Positions 19,063 through 28,336 of a DNA stretch of 64,000 nt are shown here, piece by piece. Position numbers and translations under genes: made by a program. Positions within the stretch are counted from its first letter, which is position 1; each line of letters begins with the position of its first letter. Below the pieces are notes generated by a model that did no database searches, had not been told where the DNA came from, and saw only the letters and a program-made list of their open reading frames with translations. Origin of the DNA: Schaalia suimastitidis DSM 15538 (GTDB lineage: Bacteria > Actinomycetota > Actinomycetes > Actinomycetales > Actinomycetaceae); the NCBI RefSeq assembly GCF_000429105.1, contig NZ_AUBF01000011.1:61759-125758 (forward strand), in the 5' to 3' direction.

Positions 19063-20352
19063 ATGGATTCCCTCAACGACCTCACTTTGGCGCAACTCGA
19101 CCCTGAAATTGCGGCGGTCCTCGACCAAGAGCTTCACCGTCAACGCACCACCCTTGAAATGATCGCCTCGGAAAACTTCGTGCCGCGCGCAGTGCTCGAA
19201 GCGCAAGGTAGCGTCCTGACGAATAAATACGCCGAAGGCTACCCAAGCCGCCGCTACTACGGCGGGTGCGAATACGTCGACGTGGCCGAAAACCTTGCCA
19301 TTGAGCGCGCAAAAGCAGTATTTGGCGGCGACTACGTCAACGTCCAGCCCCACGCGGGTGCACAGGCGAATGCCGCCGCACTGATGGCAATGGCCAATGT
19401 TGGCGACACTATCCTTGGCCTCTCCCTTGCCCACGGCGGACACCTCACCCACGGTATGCGGCTGAATTTCTCCGGAAAAAACTACAATGCGGTTGCCTAC
19501 GAGGTCGATCGCACCACAATGCGCATCGAACCAGAAGCAGTGCGCGAGGTAGCGCTGCGTGAGCGACCCAGTGTCATTATTGCTGGCTGGTCGGCCTACC
19601 CGCGTCACCTTGATTTCCAAGCATTCCGCGATATTGCTGACGAGGTGGGAGCTGCCCTGTGGGTTGATATGGCCCACTTTGCAGGACTCGTTGCAGCCGG
19701 CCTGCACCCAAACCCAGTACCGTATGCCGACGTGGTCACCACCACTGTCCACAAGACCCTGGGTGGTCCACGTTCAGGCATGATCCTGTCCTCGCGTGGC
19801 GAGCAGTGGGGCAAGAAACTGAACTCCGCGGTATTCCCCGGCCAACAAGGTGGTCCGCTCATGCATGCCATCGCTGCCAAGGCTATTGCCATGAAGGTTG
19901 CTCAAAGTGACGAATTCAAAGACCGACAGCGCCGCACGCTTGAAGGTGCACAGCTTCTGGCAGAACGTCTCGGAGCTGCTGACGCACAGGCTGCCGGCAT
20001 TAAACTCGTCACGGGCGGCACTGATGTTCACCTGGTCCTCGTTGACCTTGTTGCATCCAACCTCGACGGCAAGGCCGCTGAAGACCTGCTGCATACTGTA
20101 GGTATCACCGTGAACCGCAACGCGGTGCCTTTCGACCCGCGCCCAGCGATGGTCACATCGGGTCTGCGTATCGGCACGCCAGCACTGGCTACCCGCGGTT
20201 TTGATGCCGATGACTTCGCTGAGGTGGCCGACATTATCGCGACGACCCTGGTCCAGGGTGCCTCCGGCGCAGCAGTGGACGTTGATGCGTTGCGTGGTCG
20301 CGTTACGCGCCTGACAGATAAGCATCCTCTTTACGTTGGGCTTGGCCAGTGA
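19063..20352 (+). CDS. glyA: Serine hydroxymethyltransferase
   Basis: PLP enzyme converting serine and tetrahydrofolate to glycine and 5,10-methylene-THF. About 429 residues. Motifs: [37 protein letters not shown], the His of the [12 protein letters not shown] loop, [13 protein letters not shown], and the PLP lysine in [16 protein letters not shown] 19063 is chosen over 19051 because GGAG stands seven bases upstream. The stop overlaps the folD GTG by four bases. Upstream lies a ZTP riboswitch, so expression should rise when folate-dependent purine synthesis stalls. Confidence 0.97.
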   Translation: MDSLNDLTLAQLDPEIAAVLDQELHRQRTTLEMIASENFVPRAVLEAQGSVLTNKYAEGYPSRRYYGGCEYVDVAENLAIERAKAVFGGDYVNVQPHAGAQANAAALMAMANVGDTILGLSLAHGGHLTHGMRLNFSGKNYNAVAYEVDRTTMRIEPEAVREVALRERPSVIIAGWSAYPRHLDFQAFRDIADEVGAALWVDMAHFAGLVAAGLHPNPVPYADVVTTTVHKTLGGPRSGMILSSRGEQWGKKLNSAVFPGQQGGPLMHAIAAKAIAMKVAQSDEFKDRQRRTLEGAQLLAERLGAADAQAAGIKLVTGGTDVHLVLVDLVASNLDGKAAEDLLHTVGITVNRNAVPFDPRPAMVTSGLRIGTPALATRGFDADDFAEVADIIATTLVQGASGAAVDVDALRGRVTRLTDKHPLYVGLGQ

Positions 20353-21251
20353 GGGCACCGTGGAATGGGGCTGCTCAAGTCCTTGACGGCACCGCAACAG
20401 CTGCTGCCATCAAGGCTGAGCTTGCCCAGCGTGTCGCAGCCTTACGGGAGCGCAGCGTTGTGCCGGGCCTTGGCACAGTTCTCGTTGGTCAGGACCCAGG
20501 GTCGGTGGCCTACGTGGCAGGTAAACACCGTGACTGCGCTGAAGTCGGTATTGAATCCATTCGCGTAGACCTCCCTGAAGATGCTACGCAGGCAGATATC
20601 GAGGCGGCCATTGACCGTCTCAACGCTGATCCGGCATGCACAGGATACATCGTGCAATTGCCGCTGCCACGTGGCATTGACACTAATGCGGTACTTGAAC
20701 GTATTGACCCAGCTAAAGATGCCGACGGACTGCATCCGACGAACCTTGGTCGCCTGGTATTGCGAGGTAATGAGCAGATTGATTCGCCATTGCCCTGTAC
20801 GCCTCGTGCTGTCATTGAATTGATGGAGCGCCACGGCATCACTTTGGCTGGTAAAGATATCTGTGTTGTCGGACGTGGCGTCACCGTGGGGCGATCCATT
20901 GGGTTGCTACTGACACGACGCGCGGTAAATGCCACGGTGACGCTTTGTCACACAGGTACGGTGGATCTGCCTGCGAAGGTGGCGGCCGCAGATATTGTGG
21001 TGGCAGCTGCCGGTTCTGCGGGGCTCATCACTGCGGACATGGTCAAACCTGGCGCTGTAGTCCTCGACGTGGGGGTGTGCCGTGTGATTGACGAGGCCAG
21101 TGGCAAGGCTCGTCTCCACGGTGACGTCGCCGACGGGGTTGATGAGGTGGCATCATGGCTGTCGCCTAATCCTGGTGGGGTCGGCCCGATGACCCGCGCG
21201 TTACTGGTGACCAATGTGGTCGAGGCAGCGGAGCGTATCGCGCACAACTGA
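20349..21251 (+). CDS. folD: Methylenetetrahydrofolate dehydrogenase/cyclohydrolase
   Basis: Bifunctional FolD, 300 residues, oxidising 5,10-methylene-THF and hydrolysing the methenyl form to 10-formyl-THF. Motifs visible: [18 protein letters not shown] (with the catalytic Lys), [47 protein letters not shown] (the cofactor-binding loop, in which GRSxxVG is usual and here reads RGVTVGRS) and NPGGVGPMT. The GTG start overlaps the glyA stop (GTGA), so the two are co-translated under the riboswitch. Together with glyA and purU it forms a compact one-carbon block. Confidence 0.96.
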   Translation: MRAPWNGAAQVLDGTATAAAIKAELAQRVAALRERSVVPGLGTVLVGQDPGSVAYVAGKHRDCAEVGIESIRVDLPEDATQADIEAAIDRLNADPACTGYIVQLPLPRGIDTNAVLERIDPAKDADGLHPTNLGRLVLRGNEQIDSPLPCTPRAVIELMERHGITLAGKDICVVGRGVTVGRSIGLLLTRRAVNATVTLCHTGTVDLPAKVAAADIVVAAAGSAGLITADMVKPGAVVLDVGVCRVIDEASGKARLHGDVADGVDEVASWLSPNPGGVGPMTRALLVTNVVEAAERIAHN

Positions 21252-21302
21252 AGGTGCGGCGCACAGTAGAAGGTACTGTATGCAGCTCAACGTGCGGCGC
21301 AA

Positions 21303-21340
21303 TGCGGGGAATAGGACCGTGTCATGTCCTGTTCCCCGCA
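21303..21340 (+). terminator. Hairpin terminator after folD; description of the 328-base gap
   Basis: TGCGGGGAATAGGA (21303-21316) pairs with TCCTGTTCCCCGCA (21327-21340), a 14-bp stem with one wobble and a ten-base loop. The rest of the gap 21252-21579 shows no gene I can support. It contains a TTGACA hexamer at 21545-21550 ahead of the cytidylyltransferase gene, without a clear -10 at standard spacing. Confidence 0.75.
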
Positions 21341-21579
21341 AGCCGTCCACGTGCGGGCTTTGGCGGCGGACGAGAAAGGTGCGGTACCGCGCCTGGATCT
21401 CACAGCATGACAGTTACCGGGAATGTGTAAAGCGTCGCAGTGCTTGGGTGCATGGCAGGGACAAAAGGCACTGTGAAAGGCGTGATCGTGGGAGGACCGC
21501 CATACCCTATGCTGTGATATGGCTGTATCTTAGGTCGTGATACTTTGACAATTGGCCTCGTTTCCGCCACGGTTAACGT

Positions 21580-22071
21580 ATGACAGGTCCTCTCACCACC
21601 GAAAAGGTGCGCCGTATCACCGGATATGTTCCAGGTGGCTTCGATATGCTCCACGTTGGACATATCAATATCCTTCGAGCTGCACGCGAGCGTTGCGACC
21701 GCCTGATTGTGGGTGTCGCCACCGATGAATCACTTGAACGAATGAAGGGTCGCAAACCAGTAATCCCACTGCGGGAGCGCTGCGATTTACTCGCCTCGTT
21801 ACGCATTGTTGATGCGGTGGTTGTGGACCTTGACCAAGACAAACGTCTCGCGTGGCGCCTTCAACCTTTTGATGTGCTCTTTAAAGGCGACGACTGGAAA
21901 AACACCGAAAAAGGCCGACGCCTAGAAGCAGAACTTGCCGAGGTCGGCGCCGAGGTCGTGTACCTGCCGTACACGCAGTCCACCTCGTCCACCATGCTGC
22001 GTCGCTTCCTGTCAGCCGATGAAGTCAACGCCGAGTTTGGTGACTCTGCACCTCAGGGAGGACTCCTGTGA
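21580..22071 (+). CDS. Cytidylyltransferase family protein (TagD/RfaE-N-like)
   Basis: Nucleotidyltransferase of about 163 residues with the HxGH fold. GGFDMLHVGHINILRAA is the nucleotide-binding signature, KGDDWK matches the conserved lysine region, and STSSTMLR is the C-terminal ISTT-like motif. The family includes glycerol-3-phosphate cytidylyltransferase (TagD), RfaE-type ADP-heptose synthase and ethanolamine-phosphate cytidylyltransferase. The next gene, starting within its stop (GTGA), is a CDP-alcohol phosphotransferase, so the likely product is a CDP-alcohol used by that neighbour. Which alcohol phosphate is used cannot be told. It opens the surface-glycan locus. Confidence 0.85.
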   Translation: MTGPLTTEKVRRITGYVPGGFDMLHVGHINILRAARERCDRLIVGVATDESLERMKGRKPVIPLRERCDLLASLRIVDAVVVDLDQDKRLAWRLQPFDVLFKGDDWKNTEKGRRLEAELAEVGAEVVYLPYTQSTSSTMLRRFLSADEVNAEFGDSAPQGGLL

Positions 22072-22814
22072 GCACAGCGCCAAGTTGGGGGGCGCGCTTT
22101 GGTGCGTATCGTCGTCAATTGGATCAGGCACAGAAACCAGGCGATGGGGTGCCTGCCTACACGCGTTGGGTGAATCGACGAGGCGCACGCCTAGTTGCTG
22201 CCGCAGGTGCAGCAAGCGGGTGGAGTCCGAATCACGTGACAGCCCTTTCCTTCCTCTTATCGCTCAGTGGCATGGTTTTCCTTGTAGTCTTGCCGCACAC
22301 CTGGTGGTCGGGACTACCTGTCGGCACGCTACTGGCGTTGGGCTACCTCTTTGACTCCGCGGACGGGCAACTTGCGCGCCTCACCGGTGCCTCGTCAAAA
22401 ACAGGGGAGTGGATCGACCACGTTGTTGACGCATTCCGATCCCCCGCGATCCACCTGACTTTGGCGGTTTCAGTAATGATCCACGCGCCACACCTATGGT
22501 GGTTTGCCATTGTTGCCTTGGCGTATGCACTGGTGACCAGTGGGCAATTCCTCAGCCAAATCCTTGCGGAAGCCTTCGTGAAAGGAGCGGGACGCGCACA
22601 GCGGCGCGGCAAAACGCTCACCTCTTTCCTGCTGTTACCCACCGACCCAGGCACCCTCTGTTGGTCATTCGCCCTTTGGGGCCTGACCAACATATTTGTG
22701 CCGGTATATGCGGTGCTTGCCGTACTTGCCGTGGCCCATTGCGCGCTGTCCCTAAGCCGACGGTACAAAGATTTGCGCAACCTAGACCAGGCAGCACGAG
22801 GCGCCGACAAATAG
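22068..22814 (+). CDS. CDP-alcohol phosphatidyltransferase family protein
   Basis: Integral membrane enzyme, 248 residues with about five to six helices, carrying the complete CDP-OH-P signature DSADGQLARLTG...GEWIDHVVD (D-x2-DG-x2-AR-...-G-x3-D-x3-D). It transfers a phosphoalcohol from a CDP-alcohol to an acceptor. Its GTG overlaps the cytidylyltransferase stop, which points to use of that enzyme's product. The context (glycosyltransferases, Wzz, Wzy, Wzx) suggests decoration of a lipid-linked glycan, or synthesis of a special phospholipid anchor, rather than housekeeping phosphatidylglycerol or phosphatidylinositol synthesis; this is inference. Confidence 0.88.
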   Translation: MSTAPSWGARFGAYRRQLDQAQKPGDGVPAYTRWVNRRGARLVAAAGAASGWSPNHVTALSFLLSLSGMVFLVVLPHTWWSGLPVGTLLALGYLFDSADGQLARLTGASSKTGEWIDHVVDAFRSPAIHLTLAVSVMIHAPHLWWFAIVALAYALVTSGQFLSQILAEAFVKGAGRAQRRGKTLTSFLLLPTDPGTLCWSFALWGLTNIFVPVYAVLAVLAVAHCALSLSRRYKDLRNLDQAARGADK

Positions 22815-22818
22815 TGTC

Positions 22819-23733
22819 ATGCCTGATATCTCCGTTCTAATTCCAGCACTTAACGCCCGCGCCACAATAGGTGCCGCCATCACCTCTACCTTTCGGGCGC
22901 TACCAATTGACAGTGAAATCATTATCCTTGACGACGGCTCCACTGACGACACTGCTCAGCGTGCAGCCGATGCCGCACAGCAGTGCGGACGTGCAGGCAA
23001 TTTGCGGATCCTTTCCCACCAAACACCACAAGGGGTAGCCACTGCTCTCAACGAAATGTTGAACGCCTCCGATTCACGTCTGGTGGCAAGGATGGATGCT
23101 GATGACATTACGCTACCGGGACGCTTTCGTGCAGGACTGAAAGCGATAGCGGGAGGCGATGACTTCGTCTTTAGCCAGATGATCCGTTTTGGTAGCGGCT
23201 TGCCGCGACCCTACCCGCCGCTCGAAATTACGCCAGAAGCACTACGTCTGGAATTACTGATCACAAACCCCGTGTGTCACCCAACCATGTTGGCGACCCG
23301 AGATGCGCTGCAGCATCGTCTTGGTGGCTATCGCACCGTACCCGCCGAAGACTACGATTTGTGGCTACGGGCCGCGACACTCGACATGAAGCTGCGACGC
23401 TTGGCCTCATGGGGATTACTGTATCGAATGCACCCAGGCCAAGTGACCGCATCCAAAACGTGGCGCAGCCAATCGTGGGCCAGCCAAGCACAGGCACAGG
23501 CCTATGCTGCTTATACAGAACACACAGTTGGCGTACCATTGAAACGCCTCGTTGCTATTGCTGCAATGAGTGGGGACCAGCGAATAACAGAAATGGACCG
23601 ATTTACCACACACGTCGGCCCTGCCCTGGATGCAATCCCCGGGTTTCATGGCCGCTTGGTGCGCCGCCGCTACAGGCAGCGTATCGCGTGGGCCACACAC
23701 CAACAACCGAACGACTCAGGTGCCAACAACTGA
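22819..23733 (+). CDS. Glycosyltransferase family 2
   Basis: Inverting GT-A glycosyltransferase of 304 residues. The fold starts with ISVLIPALNARATI, the nucleotide-binding ILDDGSTDDT follows, and the DXD metal site reads RMDADDI. A second acidic cluster, PAEDYDLWLR, matches the catalytic ED motif of the family. No transmembrane helix is seen, so it probably works at the inner membrane face on a lipid-linked acceptor. It begins four bases after the CDP-alcohol transferase gene and belongs to that operon. Confidence 0.9.
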   Translation: MPDISVLIPALNARATIGAAITSTFRALPIDSEIIILDDGSTDDTAQRAADAAQQCGRAGNLRILSHQTPQGVATALNEMLNASDSRLVARMDADDITLPGRFRAGLKAIAGGDDFVFSQMIRFGSGLPRPYPPLEITPEALRLELLITNPVCHPTMLATRDALQHRLGGYRTVPAEDYDLWLRAATLDMKLRRLASWGLLYRMHPGQVTASKTWRSQSWASQAQAQAYAAYTEHTVGVPLKRLVAIAAMSGDQRITEMDRFTTHVGPALDAIPGFHGRLVRRRYRQRIAWATHQQPNDSGANN

Positions 23734-23744
23734 AGGACCATTCA

Positions 23745-24968
23745 TTGAATATCCTCACCCTCCCCCCACAAGATGGGCCGCAGGTAGTGGCCCGGATCCT
23801 TGCCACACGCTGGAAGACGATCCTCGCCTCGGCGCTATGTGTGCCCCTCCTCGTTGCTGGATGGTTGGCTATCGCAGGGCCGCATTACACGGCGCGCACA
23901 GCAGTAGAGTTAGCCATCGTTGGTGTTGAACCTGCGTCCTCCTCCCGATCGGCCAACTCCGCAATCGACATGGCCACAGAAATTGCCTTGGTGCGTTCCG
24001 GCGAAACTGGAAGCCGGGCCTCCCAACTCTTGGGCGGTGAAGTCAGTGCGGAAGAAATCGCTAGCAAGGTGGGTATTGAAACCAATTCTGGTGCTGTCGT
24101 TATTATGGTGACGTGGACAGCGAAAGACCCTGAGACAGCGCGGCGTATCAGTGGCGCTATCGCGCAGGCCTACCTGGCAGTGCGCGGCGACCTTGTCCTT
24201 GAACGAGCCAGTGCCATCGCACAATCCTTGGACGAAGAAATCGCGCTGCGTGAAGTGCAGTTAGCCGCTGTTGTCAGTGGCACCGCGGAGGGGGCTGCGT
24301 CGCGAGAAAGCTTGTTGGCATCAATATCGTCGTTGAATTCACGTCGTGCCGCCCTGGTGGGCCTTGACGCACCCACCGGGCGGATTATCACGCCCGATTC
24401 GACGGTGGACGTCGTAAAAGGCCCATCAAAGAAGAAATATCTGCTTGTGGCGTTGGGGGCAGGTGTCTTCGTGGGCTTGGCGTTGGCACTGATACGTGAA
24501 CGTACCGATCAACGTATTCACAATCCGCGGCACCTTGCCCATGTAGTGGCGGCCCCCGTGTGGTCACCGGACGAGGCCGACTATGGGCAGCTCCGCTGGT
24601 TCGGTGCGGCCCGCATGGCAACACTCATAGCCAAAGAAAAAGGCGTTTTGGCGCTACTTATTGCTTCCTCAGAACCAGAGGCACCATTGTTGGTAAGTGC
24701 CCTCAGTGCCGCCCAGTCAGACCTTCACCCGGATGTGCACCTGCGTGTCCTAGACCTGGATGGTTCCCGTGCTGACTTGTTACGTGAGCTTGCGGATGTA
24801 CAACAGGTGGCTATTGCGCCGAGCGCACGAAGCCGTAAGAACGATGTCGTGCAGCTGGTTGACCAAGTGGACTTAAGCGGGTGTGAATTAACCGGTGCAT
24901 TCTTTATTCCGCGTTCCTCAGCAAAGGAACTCACTTTAGCTGCTGATACATCAACGGAAGAAGTCTGA
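23745..24968 (+). CDS. Wzz-like chain-length determinant protein
   Basis: Polysaccharide co-polymerase-like membrane protein, about 407 residues from a TTG start with AAGGA seven bases upstream. A first helix (about 24-44, ILASALCVPLLVAGWLAI) leads into an extracytoplasmic domain with a coiled region around DEEIALREVQLAA. A second helix (about 230-250, YLLVALGAGVFVGLALALI) follows. The C-terminal 140 residues resemble the BY-kinase/ParA fold but show no Walker A, so kinase activity is unlikely. The open frame extends back to 23274, but that stretch is antiparallel in content to the upstream glycosyltransferase and is rejected. Role: control of glycan length or export. Confidence 0.82.
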   Translation: MNILTLPPQDGPQVVARILATRWKTILASALCVPLLVAGWLAIAGPHYTARTAVELAIVGVEPASSSRSANSAIDMATEIALVRSGETGSRASQLLGGEVSAEEIASKVGIETNSGAVVIMVTWTAKDPETARRISGAIAQAYLAVRGDLVLERASAIAQSLDEEIALREVQLAAVVSGTAEGAASRESLLASISSLNSRRAALVGLDAPTGRIITPDSTVDVVKGPSKKKYLLVALGAGVFVGLALALIRERTDQRIHNPRHLAHVVAAPVWSPDEADYGQLRWFGAARMATLIAKEKGVLALLIASSEPEAPLLVSALSAAQSDLHPDVHLRVLDLDGSRADLLRELADVQQVAIAPSARSRKNDVVQLVDQVDLSGCELTGAFFIPRSSAKELTLAADTSTEEV

Positions 24969-24969
24969 G

Positions 24970-26367
24970 GTGGGCGCCACTTGCGGGCCCGCTGCGCACA
25001 CAGAAGGCACCTACATCGCTCACGTGGACGTACACACCGCCCACCATACCGTCATTGCGGGGACACTTACTGATCCGCATGCGCTGATCCTTCTTCGTGA
25101 CGGCGCGCGCACCATCGATCTTATTGACACCACTACCCATGACCTTGAAGTGCACCTTAGCCACTATATGGCGTGTGGCAATGGCCAGGTAGCAGCGCAG
25201 GTTCACGGCGCCTCGCCCCAAGAGGACCACACCGATGGGACAGGCAAGGAATGCGAGCAGACTTCAGGCCCGAGCGCCTCGTCCATCGCGACCCACGAGA
25301 ATGCGACGGCGCTGGTACACAAACGAAGGAAGCGACACTGGGATGGCGTGACTACGCTGCCATCAGCAACAGTCATTCTCTGCACCACCGGCAGCTCAGA
25401 CCTACTCGCCGCAGCTGTTCAATCAATCCTTGAGCAACGTGATGTGGATGTTGACCTTATCGTCGTCGACAATGCACCACATACAGGTGCTACCTTGGAC
25501 GCACTCGCCGCTGTCAATGACCCGCGCCTGCGTATCGTTGCCCAGACTCATCCTGGTCTGTCGTGGGCGCGCAATCGTGGTGTCCTTGCCGCCAAAGGCG
25601 AGGTCCTTGTCTTCACTGACGATGACGCACTGGCAGACCCCATGTGGCTGCGAGCCATGATTGAACCATTTGCCGTTGATACCGCACACCGGATCGGTGC
25701 GACCACTGGCACACCCCTTCCCCTTGAACTCACGTATCGCGCACAACGGTGGTTCGAATCGCGCGGAGGATTCCCCAAAGAGATGAGTCCACGCCTCTGG
25801 TGGCTCGGTGGCGAGGATCCGTACCTTGACGCCTTTGGGGAACGAGGCGTCGGCGGCCCCCTATTCCCAGTGACCACCGCCCGCGTAGGCGCAGGCGTGT
25901 CGATGGCCTTTCGAGCAAGCACATTGGCCGACGTCGGTCCATTCGACACCGCATTAGGAGCAGGTACTCTCACACGAGGTGGAGAAGACCTAGATATCTT
26001 CGCTCGGTTGCTGGCAGGCGGCTGGGCCATTGTTCACACCCCTGACGCCATCGTTCACCACCGGCACCGACGCGACGAAGAGGGCCTCACCCTGCAAATC
26101 CGAGGCAATGGGTCAGGCACAGCTGCATTGCTGACGAAGACACTCCTACCTCATCCTCATATGGCAATCAGCCTTGCTGCGCGTATCCCCGCGGTTGCAC
26201 GGCGCCTCGCCCCTGGTTCTGCCCGCGTATCCGGTACCACATCGGATGTGCCGCGAAGTCTCACCATCGCTGAGATCAAAGGGTTCCTTGAAGGACCGTT
26301 ACTGTACCTGAGATCAGTTGCTCGTCGGGGCCGAACCTCGTCCCATTGCAGGCGGAGGCACAGGTGA
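24970..26367 (+). CDS. Glycosyltransferase family 2 with N-terminal accessory region
   Basis: 465-residue family-2 glycosyltransferase. The first 130 residues precede the catalytic domain; within them HALILLRDGARTI resembles the small accessory region found before some actinobacterial GT2 domains. The catalytic domain shows ATVILCTTGS, LIVVDNAPHTG, GLSWARNRGVLAAKGEVLVFTDDDA (with the DDD metal site) and a conserved GGEDLDIFARLL catalytic segment. The GTG lies directly after the Wzz-like stop with GGAAGAAG upstream. Its stop overlaps the start of the polymerase gene. The sugar donor is unknown. Confidence 0.88.
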   Translation: MGATCGPAAHTEGTYIAHVDVHTAHHTVIAGTLTDPHALILLRDGARTIDLIDTTTHDLEVHLSHYMACGNGQVAAQVHGASPQEDHTDGTGKECEQTSGPSASSIATHENATALVHKRRKRHWDGVTTLPSATVILCTTGSSDLLAAAVQSILEQRDVDVDLIVVDNAPHTGATLDALAAVNDPRLRIVAQTHPGLSWARNRGVLAAKGEVLVFTDDDALADPMWLRAMIEPFAVDTAHRIGATTGTPLPLELTYRAQRWFESRGGFPKEMSPRLWWLGGEDPYLDAFGERGVGGPLFPVTTARVGAGVSMAFRASTLADVGPFDTALGAGTLTRGGEDLDIFARLLAGGWAIVHTPDAIVHHRHRRDEEGLTLQIRGNGSGTAALLTKTLLPHPHMAISLAARIPAVARRLAPGSARVSGTTSDVPRSLTIAEIKGFLEGPLLYLRSVARRGRTSSHCRRRHR

Positions 26368-27707
26368 CACGGCAACACCTGCCTGCTGGTAGCGCGGCGC
26401 GTACACGTCGCTTGAACGCGCTACGTCCAGCGCGTGGCCTGAAGGTTACGCGTCTACCTGCATGGCCTGTGATGGCCCCCTTCGCGTTCTTCATCGTGTG
26501 GTGGGCGGTGGGATTTGGCGATATCGCGTGGCTCCTCGCAGCAGGATGTGCGGTTATCTTCTGGCCGGGACAACGCGGCATGAGCAGCCCACGCATCGGT
26601 ATTCTGTGGGCACTATTCCTCTTCTGGGTGCTGGTTTCCCTGGTGATGGTTGACACCTCAGGGCGCCTGATCGGCGCCATCTACCGTTTTGCTTTCTTCC
26701 TTGCCGCTGGCATCCTGGCGCTTCACGTGTACAACGCGCGTCATAGCTTACCTTTACGACGCATATTCGTTGCCATGACTGCATTCCTGGCCTGTATGAC
26801 CATCGGCGGCTACCTTGCGATGGCCTTTCCCGAATACGTACTTCACACACCGCTGTCGTATATCCTGCCGAAAAACCTGCTGAGTAACGACCTTGTGCGC
26901 GATATTGCACTGCGGAGGATGACGCAGTGGAACCCGAATTCGTGGATCGTGCAGGAGCCTCGTCCTTCAGCCCCCTTCCTGTACACCAACACCTGGGGCA
27001 ACGTGTATTCGCTGGTGTTGCCACTGTCGCTCCTACACCTGCGCATGGAATGGGTGCGGCGCTCGCGGTGGCGTTGGGTAGTTGCTGCGGTCATCGCAGC
27101 ATCAGTTATTCCAGCGGTCAATACGATGAACCGGGGAATGTATATCGGCCTAGGTGTTGTCGCGGTCTGGGTGGGTTTCCAGATGCTGCGTGTCGGCAGG
27201 TGGAAGGAAACCCTCGCAGGTGTTGCCGTCGTCGCGTCGGCGGGCCTCGTATGGTGGTTCTCGTCGGCAGGTGCCGAATTGTCGTATCGTCTGGCCACCA
27301 CTCAATCAACATCGGATCGCTTGGCGCTATATGCAGGTACCGTTGAGGAACTCGCTAAATCGCCTCTGATTGGCTACGGTGCCCCGCGTCCTGCCACCGA
27401 ATATTGGCTGCCAGCATTGGGTACCCAAGGGCAGTTGTGGACGGTGCTTTTCTCTTATGGTGTTGGTGGTGCGCTGCTATTTGTTGGTTTTTTCGTCATC
27501 GCTTTCGCTTATGCCGTGAACCGTCTTGACCTTTTGGGTGCGGTTCTTGGCGGCATCATCTTGGCCACCCTTGTCGAATCGTTCTACTACGGGATGATGA
27601 CAGGGCTGATGGTATCTCTGCTGGCAGTTGCGCTGTTATTTCGGGGTGACCGCATTGAGGTGTGCGCGACTAACATTGCGGATCCTCGGCGAAGGTTTCG
27701 TCAGTGA
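26364..27707 (+). CDS. O-antigen ligase/polymerase-like membrane protein (Wzy-type)
   Basis: Polytopic membrane protein of about 447 residues with ten or more helices, matching the O-antigen polymerase/ligase type. A large external loop with TNTWGNVYSLVLPL is followed by MNRGMYIGLG and the GYGAP motif near STSDRLALYAG, typical of the Wzy_C domain. GTG 26364 overlaps the upstream stop (GTGA) and has CGGAGG at the right distance, so the ORF extension to 26346 is not used. The 3' end overlaps the convergent minus-strand gene by 38 bases. It probably polymerises or ligates the glycan made by the neighbouring transferases. Confidence 0.85.
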   Translation: MTRQHLPAGSAARTRRLNALRPARGLKVTRLPAWPVMAPFAFFIVWWAVGFGDIAWLLAAGCAVIFWPGQRGMSSPRIGILWALFLFWVLVSLVMVDTSGRLIGAIYRFAFFLAAGILALHVYNARHSLPLRRIFVAMTAFLACMTIGGYLAMAFPEYVLHTPLSYILPKNLLSNDLVRDIALRRMTQWNPNSWIVQEPRPSAPFLYTNTWGNVYSLVLPLSLLHLRMEWVRRSRWRWVVAAVIAASVIPAVNTMNRGMYIGLGVVAVWVGFQMLRVGRWKETLAGVAVVASAGLVWWFSSAGAELSYRLATTQSTSDRLALYAGTVEELAKSPLIGYGAPRPATEYWLPALGTQGQLWTVLFSYGVGGALLFVGFFVIAFAYAVNRLDLLGAVLGGIILATLVESFYYGMMTGLMVSLLAVALLFRGDRIEVCATNIADPRRRFRQ

Positions 27708-28275
27708 GTTTCCATGTTCCGTCAAGCTTTTCAAGGGTGACCACAAAACGCGTGCGCTGCGGCATTTCGGGTGCGGCCATTGGCACACCGTTTTCGTCTA
27801 ACACCCGCACCTGCGAGGTATCCACACATACAGACCAGAGCTGGCGCGAGTCGCCACCTTCAATAAGGTCTGCCTGCACGAGGCTGGGTTTGCCTTCCTG
27901 GTGCAAGCCCTCATTCGACCATTGTTCAACAAGGGCTTGGTGCGATTCCAAGGCGTTGCCGCCCAGGTGGCTGCTGGCTTGTGACGCTGTTTCTGGGGTG
28001 GCCAGGTCAGCGGAGATCGCATCAAATGCGCCCGTCAGGACCGCTGTTGCCTCCTCACCCGAAGGTGGCTGCGCCTCGTTAGGTATTGGCGAGGCGGTTC
28101 CTGGGCTACCGGGTGTGCTCTGCTGTGGCGTGGCTACAGTGTCGTTTGTTGATGACGGTGTTTGTGCGCCGCGCTGGACGACAAATATTGCAATGGCGAC
28201 AGCGGCGATGACACAGGCGACGATAATGGCCAGTAGAACGCGCGGGCGACGAAAATAACTGAGGACGCGGTGCAC
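27670..28275 (-). CDS. Membrane-anchored hypothetical protein
   Basis: 201-residue protein of unknown function. A short basic N-terminus precedes one helix (VLLAIIVACVIAAVAIAIFVV), then a Ser/Thr/Pro-rich linker to about residue 75, then an extracytoplasmic domain ending in WKLTDETFAEDPQC. The shape of the last 120 residues, including VTLEKLDGTWKLTDET, recalls NTF2-like or Mce-associated extracytoplasmic domains, but I do not recognise a family with confidence. It is the only minus-strand gene inside the glycan operon; it overlaps the end of the Wzy-like gene and is divergent from the flippase gene by 61 bases. Confidence 0.7.
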   Translation of the reverse strand: MHRVLSYFRRPRVLLAIIVACVIAAVAIAIFVVQRGAQTPSSTNDTVATPQQSTPGSPGTASPIPNEAQPPSGEEATAVLTGAFDAISADLATPETASQASSHLGGNALESHQALVEQWSNEGLHQEGKPSLVQADLIEGGDSRQLWSVCVDTSQVRVLDENGVPMAAPEMPQRTRFVVTLEKLDGTWKLTDETFAEDPQC

Positions 28276-28336
28276 AAAGGCTCCTTCAACACAATGGTTT
28301 ATCAGAAAATATTACTTAGGTCGGAAGGTAGAAGCG

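Noticed and set aside
21214..21540. 108-codon open frame between folD and the cytidylyltransferase
   Set aside because: Overlaps folD, is rich in Arg, Cys and Trp like non-coding translations, and passes through a terminator hairpin.
23274..23744. N-terminal extension of the Wzz-like reading frame
   Set aside because: It overlaps the upstream glycosyltransferase in another frame and is unlike a membrane protein start; TTG 23745 has a ribosome-binding site.
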